A stretch of 64,000 nucleotides of DNA from Aurantiacibacter poecillastricola (GCF_030730945.1 NZ_JAVAMS010000001.1:930001-994000); one strand, 5' to 3'. Positions 38,482 through 46,924 are shown, numbered from the stretch's first letter. A program made the numbers and translations. Notes: generated by a model from the sequence alone, not told the origin.

Positions 38482-39705
38482 ATGCCGCTGACAGATACTC
38501 GCCTCCGCGCACTCAAGCCCAAAGATAGGACGTACAAGGTAACCGATGAGCGCGGCCTATATGTTGAGGTCACGCCGACCGGCAGCAAGCTTTGGCGATT
38601 CCGATACCGGATCGGCGGTGCGCAAAAGAAGCTCTGCATCGGCAGCTATCCCGAAATCAGCCTCAAGCAAGCGCGAGACGTGGCCTACGAGGCACGACGA
38701 ACTGTTGCTTCTGGCGGCGACCCGGCCTTTGAGAAGCGGAAGCGGAAAATCCGCGCCGAGTTCCTTTCTGCACAGACGTTCGAGGCAGTCGCACGTGAGT
38801 ATATCGAACAGATGATGGTCCAGAATGGCCGTGCCGATGGCACGATCGTCAAGGCCAATTATTTCCTCGACAAGCTTGCGCCTGCCATCGGGAACAGACC
38901 CATCAACGAGATCGAGCCGTTCGAAGTCCTGGCTCCTCTGAAACGACTGGAAGCCACTGGCAAGCACGAGACTGCGAAGAAATGCCGCTCGTTCGCAGGC
39001 CGCGTGTTTCGCTACGGTGTCGCTACTACCCGCTGCAAATCCGATCCGACCAGTATGCTGAAGGGTGCTCTCGTAACGCCGAGAGCCACGCATTATGCAG
39101 CCATCCTTGAGCCCACCGAGTTAGGCGGGCTGCTGCGCGCAATCGACGACTTCACTGGCTACATGGTGACGAAGTTAGCTTTGCAGATCGCGCCGCATGT
39201 GTTCGTGCGCCCCGGCGAACTCCGGCACGCCGAATGGCATGAGATCGACCTTGTCGATGGAGTCTGGAAAATTCCTGCCGGTAAAATGAAAGCGCGTCGA
39301 GCGCATGCTGTCCCGCTTTCCAAGCAGGTTAGAGGCTATCTTACTGATCTGGCCGAGATGCTCGGCCGCGAAGGTTATGTCTTCCCGTCTGCGCGCAGCT
39401 CCAAGCGTCCTATGAGTGAAAACACGCTCAATGCCGCATTCCGTCGCATGGGATATTCGAAGGAAGAAGTCACCGCGCACGGACTCCGGGCAACAGCATC
39501 GACATTCCTGAACGAGTCGGGACTCTGGAATCCGGATGCGATCGAGCGCGCCCTGGCACATGGCGACAGCAATGTTGTGCGTGGCATCTACCATCGCGGC
39601 AAACATTGGGACGAGCGGGTGCGCATGGCTCAATGGTGGAGCGACTACCTCGACGAGCTGCGGACAGGAGGAAAGGTCATCATGGGGAAGTTTGCGAAGG
39701 GTTGA
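38482..39705 (+). CDS. Tyrosine-type site-specific integrase (DUF4102 N-terminal)
   Basis: A 407-residue P4-type integrase. The N-terminal DUF4102 arm-binding domain runs from TDTRLRALKPKDRTYKV through GLYVEVTPTGSKLWRFRYR, the SAM-like core domain spans about residues 100-190, and the catalytic domain is C-terminal. Catalytic residues are visible as Arg in FVRPGELRHAEW, the HxxR motif in HGLRATAST, and the His/Tyr pair in ALAHGDSNVVRGIYHRG. It recombines the adjacent tRNA-Leu attachment site. The ribosome site before the ATG is weak. Confidence 0.95.
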   Translation: MPLTDTRLRALKPKDRTYKVTDERGLYVEVTPTGSKLWRFRYRIGGAQKKLCIGSYPEISLKQARDVAYEARRTVASGGDPAFEKRKRKIRAEFLSAQTFEAVAREYIEQMMVQNGRADGTIVKANYFLDKLAPAIGNRPINEIEPFEVLAPLKRLEATGKHETAKKCRSFAGRVFRYGVATTRCKSDPTSMLKGALVTPRATHYAAILEPTELGGLLRAIDDFTGYMVTKLALQIAPHVFVRPGELRHAEWHEIDLVDGVWKIPAGKMKARRAHAVPLSKQVRGYLTDLAEMLGREGYVFPSARSSKRPMSENTLNAAFRRMGYSKEEVTAHGLRATASTFLNESGLWNPDAIERALAHGDSNVVRGIYHRGKHWDERVRMAQWWSDYLDELRTGGKVIMGKFAKG

Positions 39706-39841
39706 TCGGGAGATCGAATTTCTTCTCAGCCAATGCAGGATTGAAGGCTCAGGATCAGCCCTATCAGGGACACTGACGCGAGCAAGGCAAACTCAATTCT
39801 GATGCCCCAGATTCGAAGCCAATTCCGCATCGTGCCGAGCC

Positions 39842-40036
39842 TCAGTTCGTAGAGCTTTGCCAGCTAAGTTGATCGAAGCGCTCAGCAACAGTCTTCCACG
39901 TTGCTATGCCTGCCTCGTCCCCTTCGTTGGATAGCCGCTGGATTTGCTGCGCGATATACGCGGTTCCCTCTTCGCCATGGTTCTTTTCGACCCAGAGCGC
40001 GACGGCCCACAATTCCTGATCGCGGTTCAGCACCAT
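39842..40036 (-). CDS. Small DUF6961-like protein
   Basis: A 64-residue protein starting NRDQELWAVALWVEKNHGEEG, then YIAQQIQRLSNEGDEAGIATWKTVAERFDQL. This is the pattern I remember for the sphingomonad DUF6961 family (RDQELWA..., GDEAG...W). Function unknown. It overlaps the end of the nuclease gene by 10 bases and is probably co-transcribed with it, within the island. Confidence 0.75.
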   Translation of the reverse strand: MVLNRDQELWAVALWVEKNHGEEGTAYIAQQIQRLSNEGDEAGIATWKTVAERFDQLSWQSSTN

Positions 40037-40578
40037 GGTTCACGTCTCCCGATCCAGGTTCGCGCCAGGCCTTCGCTGACCAGCTGATCGCCAAGCGAGC
40101 GGCCGCCGCGCGTTACAACCCGCAACTTGCGACCGTACTGATCCTCGTCTCTGCTACCGATGGTCCTCAGTTCAAAGGGCCCGCCATTCAGCAATTCGAC
40201 AAGGCGGCGCGTCGCGCGCATGCCGAGCTGGTATTCATAGTCGCAACGAGGCTCGCTGATCTCGGGAGTGTCAATGTCGGCAATCCGGATCTTCACGCCA
40301 TCAAGCCAGAAAGTATCTCCATCCACGACGCATGTGCGCCGGATGGATCCGCAGATGTCGAATTGTGGGGAGCTTGCTTGCTGGAAAAATGCCTGAGGCT
40401 GCTGATCGTCGTTAGGAAGGCTGGCATCATGGACTGGCCAGGTGAGTGCCAGCATACCTCCAGCAAATACGATCGCGAATGCTCCCAAACCCAACGCGAT
40501 CTCCTTTCTGAGCTTCCGGCGCCTCTGTTCCTTCAACGCCTTGCGAAAGTCGAACGGCTTACCGGGGGTCTCACTCAC
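40027..40578 (-). CDS. Thermonuclease (SNase-like) family protein, membrane-anchored
   Basis: A 183-residue protein. A basic N-terminus and one membrane helix (EIALGLGAFAIVFAGGMLAL, about residues 26-45) precede an SNase/OB-fold domain: VVDGDTFWLDGVKIRIADIDTPE carries the catalytic Arg and the Glu after DTP, and DQYGRKLRVV carries the second Arg. A C-terminal GLARTWIG closes the domain. Such nucleases occur beside lytic transglycosylases on sphingomonad conjugative elements. It is probably periplasmic and in an operon under the LexA-like box at 41262. Confidence 0.88.
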   Translation of the reverse strand: MSETPGKPFDFRKALKEQRRRKLRKEIALGLGAFAIVFAGGMLALTWPVHDASLPNDDQQPQAFFQQASSPQFDICGSIRRTCVVDGDTFWLDGVKIRIADIDTPEISEPRCDYEYQLGMRATRRLVELLNGGPFELRTIGSRDEDQYGRKLRVVTRGGRSLGDQLVSEGLARTWIGRREPWC

Positions 40579-40642
40579 TGGCGTTGTCCGTCTTCATTCC
40601 GGCACATGATTTCAGACAATAGCCGAAAATCAGGTAGTTTCG

Positions 40643-41227
40643 TCAATTGTACGTACCAATTGCTTGCCAACGTCCCAACACAGACCGGACATATTGAGGC
40701 GTTTCACCATTGTTGGGAATGCCGCGTGATCGGGAGACGGCACCCGGGCCAGCATTGTAAGCGGCCAAGGCCAGGTGGACCGCGTCGAACCGGTCTAACA
40801 TATCGCGAAGGTACCTGGCGCCACCGTCGATCGATGCAAGAGGGTCATGACGGTTCCGGACGCCCAGTTCTCTCGCCGTGGCCGGCATAAGCTGAGCCAG
40901 CCCGGCAGCACCGGCTGGACTAACAGCCATCGGATTGAAGCGGGACTCAGCCCAGATAAGAGCACGAAGCAGGTTGGTCGGAAGCCCGTACCGGCGCTCA
41001 GCCTGGGCTATTGCCGCCATATACAGGCTTTCCCGGTAGGATACGTCTGCTGGCCCGGCCTGGTAGATTGCAGGAAGATATTCCCTTGCTGGCTGTTGGT
41101 CCGTCTTCAGCGGAACGATCGCGTGCTCGAACAAGGTGAAATCCTGCGCGCGGACTTGCTGTGAGGAGGTCGCGATCATCCCCAGACAGGCGACCGCTAT
41201 CGTGGTCAGACGATTGAGGCTGGTCAT
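40643..41227 (-). CDS. Lytic transglycosylase (Slt-type) of the mobile element
   Basis: A 194-residue exported muramidase. The signal peptide ends at QVRAQ (about residue 27). The catalytic Glu lies in LIWAESRFNPMAVSP, the substrate motif in GAAGLAQLMPATA, and the closing motif in LAAYNAGPGAV. These enzymes locally open peptidoglycan for conjugation machinery. The ATG at 41227 gives a normal signal peptide; the longer in-frame N-terminus would read through the LexA-like box. First gene of the leftward operon with the nuclease and DUF6961-like genes. Confidence 0.9.
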   Translation of the reverse strand: MTSLNRLTTIAVACLGMIATSSQQVRAQDFTLFEHAIVPLKTDQQPAREYLPAIYQAGPADVSYRESLYMAAIAQAERRYGLPTNLLRALIWAESRFNPMAVSPAGAAGLAQLMPATARELGVRNRHDPLASIDGGARYLRDMLDRFDAVHLALAAYNAGPGAVSRSRGIPNNGETPQYVRSVLGRWQAIGTYN

Positions 41228-41261
41228 CTCGATTTGTGCTCCATTGAGTCGAATCGAAAGA

Positions 41262-41276
41262 GAACATAAAAAGAAC
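41262..41276 (-). promoter_or_regulatory. LexA (SOS) box upstream of the lytic transglycosylase
   Basis: GAAC-ATAAAAA-GAAC on the plus strand, which is GTTC-N7-GTTC on the coding strand, lies 35 bases before the ATG at 41227. Next to it is GCCTGTAGGAAA at 41281-41292, whose exact reverse complement recurs at 41509-41520. Confidence 0.65.
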
Positions 41277-41486
41277 ATGCGCCTGTAGGAAATCTGGAAC
41301 TGGATTTTCGGGCTGCCGACCAAGAAAAAAGCGACATTGGGGAACGCTCGGGCCGGGATTCGCGCAGGATGATCGTGCGGGAGCGCCGACTGTGCCGACT
41401 TATGCGCGAAGTGTGCCGTGATACGCGTGAACGCGGCCGAAATTCGCGCGAATCGTCGAAGGAAGCTGATTCATTCCTTCCTCTAT

Positions 41487-41501
41487 GTTCTCTAAATGTT
41501 C
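41487..41501 (+). promoter_or_regulatory. LexA (SOS) box upstream of the HTH/AlpA operon
   Basis: GTTC-TCTAAAT-GTTC exactly fits GTTC-N7-GTTC and lies 73 bases before the ATG at 41574. With the box at 41262 it brackets the 346-base divergent promoter region (41228-41573), which holds no gene. Confidence 0.65.
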
Positions 41502-41573
41502 TTTTTGTTTTCCTACAGGCTTCCTTCGCGGTTAGCCGGAGAGTCGATCACATATGGAGATAAGGATTCGTCG

Positions 41574-42065
41574 ATGACCAACATGGCGCTCTTTGCCGAA
41601 CAACAGGTTCGCGCCGACCTCGCCCGGCTGCTCTTGGCCGCTGTCGAAGGCAGCGGTCGTGCTCGATGCGACATCGCGCGCGATACGCAGATCCATAAAG
41701 ACTCATTGCGCCGCATCCTTGCCGGAGAGCGCTCGGCCAGCCTTGGAGAAGCCTTGCGCATTCTCGCTGCCAGCGGCGTCGCGCCGCACGCGCACTTGCT
41801 CCTGTTCCTCGTCAGCAGCGGAGATCACGCGATTGCGTGGCTGCAGTCTGACCTCGCGCAGTTCTTCGAAGACTTTTCGGGCGAGCTGCCTTCAGCCCTC
41901 GAACGTGTCTTGGGCAACCAGGTTCACGATGTGAAGCCGCGTTGGGCAAAGGGTACGGCACATCGTGTTGCCCGGCTGCTCTCCGACCACATCGATGAGC
42001 TCGAACGCAAGGACGCCCTGCTTGGTGATGTCTTCGTCGGTGCCGAAGGAGGCCATCGTGGGTGA
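41574..42065 (+). CDS. XRE-like HTH DNA-binding protein of the island
   Basis: A 163-residue protein. Residues about 25-65 look like a helix-turn-helix: ARCDIARDTQIHKDSLRRIL then AGERSASLGEALRILAASG. The C-terminal half (FEDFSGELPSALERVLG and VARLLSDHIDELERKD) is unrecognised. The ATG at 41574 has AAGGA upstream. It overlaps the AlpA-like gene by eight bases, so the two are coupled. It is likely a regulator of excision or transfer, under SOS control by the box upstream. Confidence 0.78.
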   Translation: MTNMALFAEQQVRADLARLLLAAVEGSGRARCDIARDTQIHKDSLRRILAGERSASLGEALRILAASGVAPHAHLLLFLVSSGDHAIAWLQSDLAQFFEDFSGELPSALERVLGNQVHDVKPRWAKGTAHRVARLLSDHIDELERKDALLGDVFVGAEGGHRG

Positions 42066-42282
42066 AGAGATCGACACAGGAGCGACGGAGTCCCGCCGAG
42101 TGACGCGGCTTATTCGCTTGCCCGAGGTTCAGCACCGGGTCGGGCTTGGCCGTTCGACGATCTATCGCTGGATGGCTGAGGGCAAGTTTCCGAAGCCGGT
42201 ACAGTTGGGTGGATATTCGGTGGCATGGGCGGAAAACGAAATCGACAGGTGGGTGGCCGATCGTATTACTCAATCGACATAG
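42058..42282 (+). CDS. AlpA-family helix-turn-helix regulator
   Basis: A 74-residue protein with the AlpA pattern: RLIRLPEVQHRVGLGRSTIY, then RWMAEGKFPKPVQLGGYSVAW and a DRWVADRI end. AlpA proteins activate integrase or excision genes of islands. The start is GTG 42058, chosen for its strong AAGGAGG 6 bases upstream. It overlaps the preceding HTH gene. Confidence 0.85.
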   Translation: MGEEIDTGATESRRVTRLIRLPEVQHRVGLGRSTIYRWMAEGKFPKPVQLGGYSVAWAENEIDRWVADRITQST

Positions 42283-42323
42283 CCACCTTGGTGTATCCCC
42301 TGTGACCAATGGAAAGAGCTTAG

Positions 42324-42692
42324 CTACCGTGCAGCAGACTGATCAGCTGAGGGGGGCTCGTAAAGCCGGCGGGCGCGTTCGACAAAATGCTCCATCTGGG
42401 TGGCAGCGTGCAGGGTAAGCGGATGCGGCTTCGCATCGGCGCGCGGGGATATGAGATCCGCCATGTCTTCGATTGCTGCCAGCTGATCCGCGCTAGCTCT
42501 CGACAGCAGGCCAAGCACCATGTTCTCGAGGGCGATTACCCTGATGCGCAACTGGATGATCTCGGCATCGGAAAGCGGCGGAATATCCCATTTCTCGCAA
42601 TCGGCAGCGAGCGCTTCCTGCGGCCCGCAGGGCAATGCCCCGCCTTCGTCTTCCCAGCGCGACAGCGCTCCGGCTCTTCCCGTTTCCGACAT
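42324..42692 (-). CDS. Hypothetical island protein
   Basis: A 122-residue protein with no recognised domain. The centre (DAEIIQLRIRVIALENMVLGLLSRASADQ, written here as one helical stretch in two halves: DAEIIQLRIRVIALE and NMVLGLLSRASADQ) is strongly helical and may form a coiled coil. AGGA lies about 8 bases before the ATG at 42692. Converges with the AlpA-like gene. Confidence 0.7.
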   Translation of the reverse strand: MSETGRAGALSRWEDEGGALPCGPQEALAADCEKWDIPPLSDAEIIQLRIRVIALENMVLGLLSRASADQLAAIEDMADLISPRADAKPHPLTLHAATQMEHFVERARRLYEPPSADQSAAR

Positions 42693-42840
42693 ATACGGTT
42701 CCTTTCATAACCATCGAGGCGATCGTCTGCGCGCTGCTCACATAGCACAAAGCCATGCCGGGAAGCGCCTGGCACGGCGACAGCGAAGCCGGGCAAACGG
42801 AACCCGGCGCGTCGGGTTGGTCTTCACGCGGGGTTCCTGA

Positions 42841-42895
42841 ACGGCCCCTTGGGGGCACCTGCGACCCGCAGGGCTTCGGGGGGAGGCGGGGCCGT
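42841..42895. other. Structured GC-rich non-coding segment between regulators and copper cargo
   Basis: ACGGCCCC (42841-42848) pairs with GGGGCCGT (42888-42895), enclosing a nested hairpin CCTGC-GACCC-GCAGG (42858-42872). No gene is supported in 42693-42978. Nested palindromes at the edge of mobility genes could be a transfer origin or a structured RNA; this is inference only. Confidence 0.4.
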
Positions 42896-42978
42896 CCTTT
42901 CCAGATCTTGCGATGTTCGTTGCGATTTCTTGCCGAGGGTATCTCCTGAATAGCGGTCTCACCGGGAAACGCGCCCGA

Positions 42979-43386
42979 TCACATGCCCTCCATGTCGTGA
43001 TCGGCCATCGATGACATGTCATGGCCTGCATGTGGATCGGCGGGCGGGGTCGCCTCGCTCTCGGGTTGCGCGCGCGGTGCCGGCGCGGCGGATGTGGCAG
43101 TTGCACGTGGTACCGGAGAGGCGGCTCGCCGAGACGCGGGCGCGGCAGCATCGCCTGTCGAAAGAGCGTCCTGCCGCGCAGCCACTGACTCACTTTCGGA
43201 GGTAGAGGTTGTCGGGTCTGCAAGACCACCCTCGGGTGCCTTGCCGGGCATCACCGCTGCTTCGCCCATCGGCGACACCTCTGAGGTCGGTGTGCTCTCC
43301 TGCGCTTCGTCGCAAGCGGCGAGAGCGGACATCATCGGCGCAATCGCGAAAAATGCGATCGCTGTTTTTGACCTGGAAGTACGCAT
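42979..43386 (-). CDS. Lipoprotein with Met/His-rich C-terminus
   Basis: A 135-residue lipoprotein. The signal ends at ALAAC (lipobox), followed by a low-complexity Ala/Pro/Ser/Glu linker. The end, HAGHDMSSMADHDMEGM, is rich in Met and His, as in periplasmic copper-binding proteins. AAGGAG lies about 9 bases before the ATG at 43386. It follows the DUF2231 gene by 14 bases, so it is the last gene of that transcript. No domain family was recognised. Confidence 0.75.
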   Translation of the reverse strand: MRTSRSKTAIAFFAIAPMMSALAACDEAQESTPTSEVSPMGEAAVMPGKAPEGGLADPTTSTSESESVAARQDALSTGDAAAPASRRAASPVPRATATSAAPAPRAQPESEATPPADPHAGHDMSSMADHDMEGM

Positions 43387-43400
43387 GCTGTTCAACTCCT

Positions 43401-44072
43401 TCAGAGCCAGGAAATACCGAGGTGGTTCGGCCCATGCGCGAGCTCGCCGCCAAGGAAGCCCTGGATGAGAACGAGTGCCGCCATGGAGAAGATCGACGCG
43501 CGCAACCATGCGCGGCTTCGGCTCGGTCTGCTCGCGAGATAGGCCATTGCAATACCGAGAACCGCGATCAGCATACCGGTCCATCGATGCACTTGCATGA
43601 CAGTATCGCCGCCGAACCACAGTCCGGTATGGATCCATCCGAACAGAACTGCGACGACCGCGCCGATGGCTCCGCCGTAGACAAGCACGCGCACCGCATT
43701 TTCTAGGCCCGCTCCTTTCCGGCGCATCACGAACACTTCGGTGGCCGCAGCCATGAGAAACAAGGCGATCGGGAAATGGATCGTTGCCGGATGCAGCTTC
43801 TTCAATACGGCCATGACGCCGGTTTCGCCCTCATCCAAATGGCCACCGGCCTCGTCATGGCCTGCGCCCGCTTCATCGTGCGCGCCGGAGGACTCGCCAG
43901 CGTCTAAAGTCTCGCCCATCCGCGCCACGGTCGCCTGGTCATGCGCATCGCCATTAATGGCAGCAGGCGCGGCGTTTGTCTCTTCGCCGTGTTTCTCGTC
44001 GCCATGAGCCTGAACGGGTCCGACGAAGAGCAGGCTCGCGGCGAGCAGCGCCAAAAATGAGGGGGCTTTCAT
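43401..44072 (-). CDS. DUF2231 membrane protein with His-rich periplasmic N-terminus
   Basis: A 223-residue protein. A signal peptide (FLALLAASLLFVGPVQAH) is followed by an acidic/His-rich region (HGDEKHGEE, GAHDEAGAGHDEAGGH) that could bind copper. DUF2231 begins with LHPATIHFPIALFLMAAATE and has about four membrane helices. DUF2231 proteins accompany copper and redox systems, role unknown. An ECF-type promoter lies 50-75 bases upstream. Confidence 0.83.
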   Translation of the reverse strand: MKAPSFLALLAASLLFVGPVQAHGDEKHGEETNAAPAAINGDAHDQATVARMGETLDAGESSGAHDEAGAGHDEAGGHLDEGETGVMAVLKKLHPATIHFPIALFLMAAATEVFVMRRKGAGLENAVRVLVYGGAIGAVVAVLFGWIHTGLWFGGDTVMQVHRWTGMLIAVLGIAMAYLASRPSRSRAWLRASIFSMAALVLIQGFLGGELAHGPNHLGISWL

Positions 44073-44120
44073 GTCTCGTATGTCTCCCGGCCCGGCTTTT
44101 GCAGTGCGACCTATGTGCCT

Positions 44121-44146
44121 GATACGCACGGCAGCCGCCTGCCCCT
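44121..44146 (-). promoter_or_regulatory. ECF-sigma promoter site D: GTGAGGGG / CGTATC
   Basis: On the minus strand, AGGG starts at 44146 and CGTA at 44126, exactly 20 bases apart, as at the four other sites in this cargo. It lies in the 196-base gap before DUF2231 and leaves a leader of about 45 bases. Confidence 0.6.
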
Positions 44147-44268
44147 CACATTTATTTGATGGTAGTAGCGCAACAGAAGTGCGCCCGCGGGATCACATCC
44201 GAGTTCCGGCACGATCGCGATCATCGGAAGCATTCGGCTCCTGGCCCCGCTCGACTTGGCGAACGGGG

Positions 44269-45030
44269 TTATGACGTCCGCCCGCGCGAGCAAGCCTTCG
44301 GGCTCACGCGAGCGTCCTTTTTCTTTGCGCGGCGACGCAGTCTTGGCATCCGGTTCGCCAGCAGCACGAAACCCGACAGGGCGATGATCGTGCCGCCAAT
44401 GCCGAACAGGAGCAGCCACCAGCTGTTGATGCGATCGCGCTCGGTCCAATCCATGATGTGAAGGCCCCAAACGAAATCGAACAGGCGCCAGGTATCGCTG
44501 CGCGCCGCGCCGATCGTACCGCTGGTGGCGTCGATATAGATGCGCGTCGAAGCCTCGTCAGCATAAGTGACCTGCCAGGCCGGAAAAGGTCCGCGAAACT
44601 CGGTTCCGACCGGCTCATCGACGATCCGCGCGGCCTCGATCGTCGTTCGCGGTCCGGTCCATGCGCGCAAGGCGATGGATTTTGCCATTGCAGCCGAGAT
44701 GGGGGAGAGTTTACGCCCCGTCGCCGGATCGTGCAGGCGCACGCTACCGTCGACCTTTCGGATCTCGGTGACGGCATCGCCATCGAGCGAACGTGTCGTT
44801 ACCGTTGCAAGGGTGCCGTCATTTGCGACCCAGGCTGGGAGCGGAGCGTCGGCCGGCAGCGCTTCTGGCGTTCGCGAAATAACGTGTTCGGAGCGAACCT
44901 CTTCCAGGTCGAGAAACGACATGAGCGCGCCAGTGCCCATCCATAAAAGGACCTGGACGCCGACCAAAATCGCCAACCACTTGTGGATTTTGCTGCCGAG
45001 CACATGCAGGCGCAGCTTCAAGGACGGCAT
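44269..45030 (-). CDS. PepSY domain-containing membrane protein
   Basis: A 253-residue PepSY-associated membrane protein. TM1 (HKWLAILVGVQVLLWMGTGAL) is near residue 20, and the periplasmic PepSY-like part contains FPAWQVTYADEASTRIYID. TM2 is at WLLLFGIGGTIIALSGFVLL, followed by a basic tail. Members resemble iron/copper-linked reductase membrane domains. The ATG at 45030 is preferred; a TTG two codons earlier is possible. It follows the SnoaL-type gene by 32 bases on the same strand. Confidence 0.82.
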   Translation of the reverse strand: MPSLKLRLHVLGSKIHKWLAILVGVQVLLWMGTGALMSFLDLEEVRSEHVISRTPEALPADAPLPAWVANDGTLATVTTRSLDGDAVTEIRKVDGSVRLHDPATGRKLSPISAAMAKSIALRAWTGPRTTIEAARIVDEPVGTEFRGPFPAWQVTYADEASTRIYIDATSGTIGAARSDTWRLFDFVWGLHIMDWTERDRINSWWLLLFGIGGTIIALSGFVLLANRMPRLRRRAKKKDARVSPKACSRGRTS

Positions 45031-45062
45031 TGCCAACCGGTACTACCTCTTCGAAACCTGAG

Positions 45063-45581
45063 TCAGTTGCGCGGTGCGCGGGACGAGGAATGGTACTGGA
45101 CGATTTTCCACCCGTCAGCGTCGTGGGCGAGGACCGATGTCGCCACGCCGTCTCGCTCGATCACCCGGCCATCGGCAAGTTCGATGCGGTAGCCATAGGT
45201 CTCGAAGCCGTAAGCCATGTGGCCCATTCGGGAGATGGTAAGGGTGGGGTCGGAAAATGTGAAGCTCACGATCGCGTCGAGCTCGGGACCGAGATGGTGC
45301 TCCATGTAGTTGGTGAAGCTGCCTTCGGCCTTGCCGTTCTCGAAAATCGCCGAGTTCTCGGCGAAGAGCGCGCGCATTGCCTGCGCGTCGCGCGCCTCGA
45401 GAGCGGTGCGATAGGCCTTGAGAGTTTCTTCCGCGCCCGAGACATCGTCCGCCGAAGCGTCCATCGCGTGCATCTGGTGGTTCGCATGGGAAGAATGGTC
45501 CATCTGCTGCGCGAATGCCGGTGTGGGTATCAGAGCGGCAACAAGCGCGGTCGCCGCGATGCGCGTCAAAGTCTTGGTCAT
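45063..45581 (-). CDS. Periplasmic SnoaL/DUF4440-like protein with Met/His N-terminus
   Basis: A 172-residue exported protein. The signal peptide ends at PTPAFAQQ, followed by a short metal-type segment MDHSSHANHQMHAMD. The NTF2-fold core reads LKAYRTALEARDAQAMRALF, then IFENGKAEGSFTNYM and a C-terminal WKIVQYHSSSR. The Met/His segment is like those of CopB and CopA next door. It follows copB by 26 bases. Biochemical role unknown. Confidence 0.83.
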   Translation of the reverse strand: MTKTLTRIAATALVAALIPTPAFAQQMDHSSHANHQMHAMDASADDVSGAEETLKAYRTALEARDAQAMRALFAENSAIFENGKAEGSFTNYMEHHLGPELDAIVSFTFSDPTLTISRMGHMAYGFETYGYRIELADGRVIERDGVATSVLAHDADGWKIVQYHSSSRAPRN

Positions 45582-45607
45582 AGAATTTCTGTCCTTTTTT
45601 TGAGATT

Positions 45608-46924
45608 TCAGAACCAGAACCGCACGCCAACGACATAATTGGTGACGCTCGGATCCTCTCCGGCGGCACGTGCAAAATCGGCGCTGTCGCCGATGCGCCA
45701 TTCCTGCGAAACGCCGACATAGGGTGCGAACTCACGTGCGAACTCGTAGCGCAGACGCAGGCCCGCCTCGATCCGATCGAGACCGGCTCCGATGCCAAGC
45801 TCCGGAATGTCCTGCGCCGAAAGCGCGAGTTCGGCTCTTGGTTGGAGGATCAACCGCTGCGTGATGCGCTGGTCGAGTTCGCCCTCGATCCGCGCGGTCA
45901 CATCGCCCTTTGTAGAGACGAAGGCCGCGGCATCGACTTCGAACTGGTAAGGCGCGATTCCCTGAATACCGATCACCGCGTGCGTGCGTTCCGGACCGGT
46001 CAGGTCCTGGCGAACACCGGCCTGGAAATCGAAGAAGGGCGCGATGGCGCGGCTCCAGAGCGCCTGGACCTCGGCGCCTTCTATGGGTTCGCCGAAGCTG
46101 CCCTCACCCTCGGACTTGAACCAGAACTTGTCGATATCGCCGCCATAATAGCCCTGGATGTCCCACAGATAACCGTCCTTGCCCTCGCGGGCGCGGTATT
46201 CGAGCCGGTCGCCCTGGAACCAGAAGCGCATCCCTCCGTCGGTCTCGCGGACGAGTTCGCGCCGCGCTTCGTTCATGGCTTCCTCGCCCCAGATGGCGAC
46301 CGCAGCGCGCGCCGGGCCGCTCCCCGCCTCGGGAGGGGGCGGCAGCAGCGGGATATCGTCGTCCGAGCCCATTTGCATCGCCGAATGGTCCATGCCCTGC
46401 ATGTCCTGCGAAGGCGTCTGGCCCTGGTTCATCTGGCCGTGATCCATCTGCCCATGATCCATCGACGAACTGCCGGCTTCCGCCTGCCGCATCTCGCCAT
46501 GGTTCATCTTCGAATGATCCATCGCGCCTTCGGCAGGATTGCCCTGCGGCATCGAGCCGTGATTCATTCCTTCATGACTTCCGGACAATGCCTCCGGACG
46601 GGCAGCGTCCATCGGCATCGTCATGCCAGAATGACCATCCTGAGCGGTCATCGAACCATGATCCATGGTCATGTGATCCATTCTGGAGTGGTCCATGGCA
46701 GCTTCAGGCTGAGCAGCCGGTTCGCACGCCCCTTCTGCTACCGGATGCCCCATCGCGCGATGGCGCCCGGCTTCTTGCTCACACTTTGATTTGGCGTCAG
46801 TCTGCGCCTCGGCACTTTGCTGCGGTTCCGCCGGCGAATGACCGGCATGCTGCGCCGCCGCGGGGGAGGCGAGAACTGAGCCGACTGCGAGGGATGCGAG
46901 CAGGCTGGCAATACGAATTTTCAT
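45608..46924 (-). CDS. copB: Copper resistance protein B (outer membrane)
   Basis: A 438-residue protein. The signal peptide ends at SPAAAQH. A long N-terminal repeat region (about residues 60-200) is rich in MDHGxM/MNHGxM units and binds Cu(I). The C-terminal beta-barrel of the CopB family includes WFKSEGEGSF, GVRQDLTGPERTHAVIGI, GVSQEWRIGDSADFARAAG and the terminal Phe (GVRFWF). It overlaps copA by four bases (ATGA). It works with CopA in periplasmic copper detoxification. Confidence 0.95.
   Translation of the reverse strand: MKIRIASLLASLAVGSVLASPAAAQHAGHSPAEPQQSAEAQTDAKSKCEQEAGRHRAMGHPVAEGACEPAAQPEAAMDHSRMDHMTMDHGSMTAQDGHSGMTMPMDAARPEALSGSHEGMNHGSMPQGNPAEGAMDHSKMNHGEMRQAEAGSSSMDHGQMDHGQMNQGQTPSQDMQGMDHSAMQMGSDDDIPLLPPPPEAGSGPARAAVAIWGEEAMNEARRELVRETDGGMRFWFQGDRLEYRAREGKDGYLWDIQGYYGGDIDKFWFKSEGEGSFGEPIEGAEVQALWSRAIAPFFDFQAGVRQDLTGPERTHAVIGIQGIAPYQFEVDAAAFVSTKGDVTARIEGELDQRITQRLILQPRAELALSAQDIPELGIGAGLDRIEAGLRLRYEFAREFAPYVGVSQEWRIGDSADFARAAGEDPSVTNYVVGVRFWF

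Noticed and set aside
42738..43229. Arg/Pro-rich open frame over 42738-43229 as a gene
   Set aside because: It overlaps the lipoprotein in another frame, has shadow-like composition and no ribosome site.
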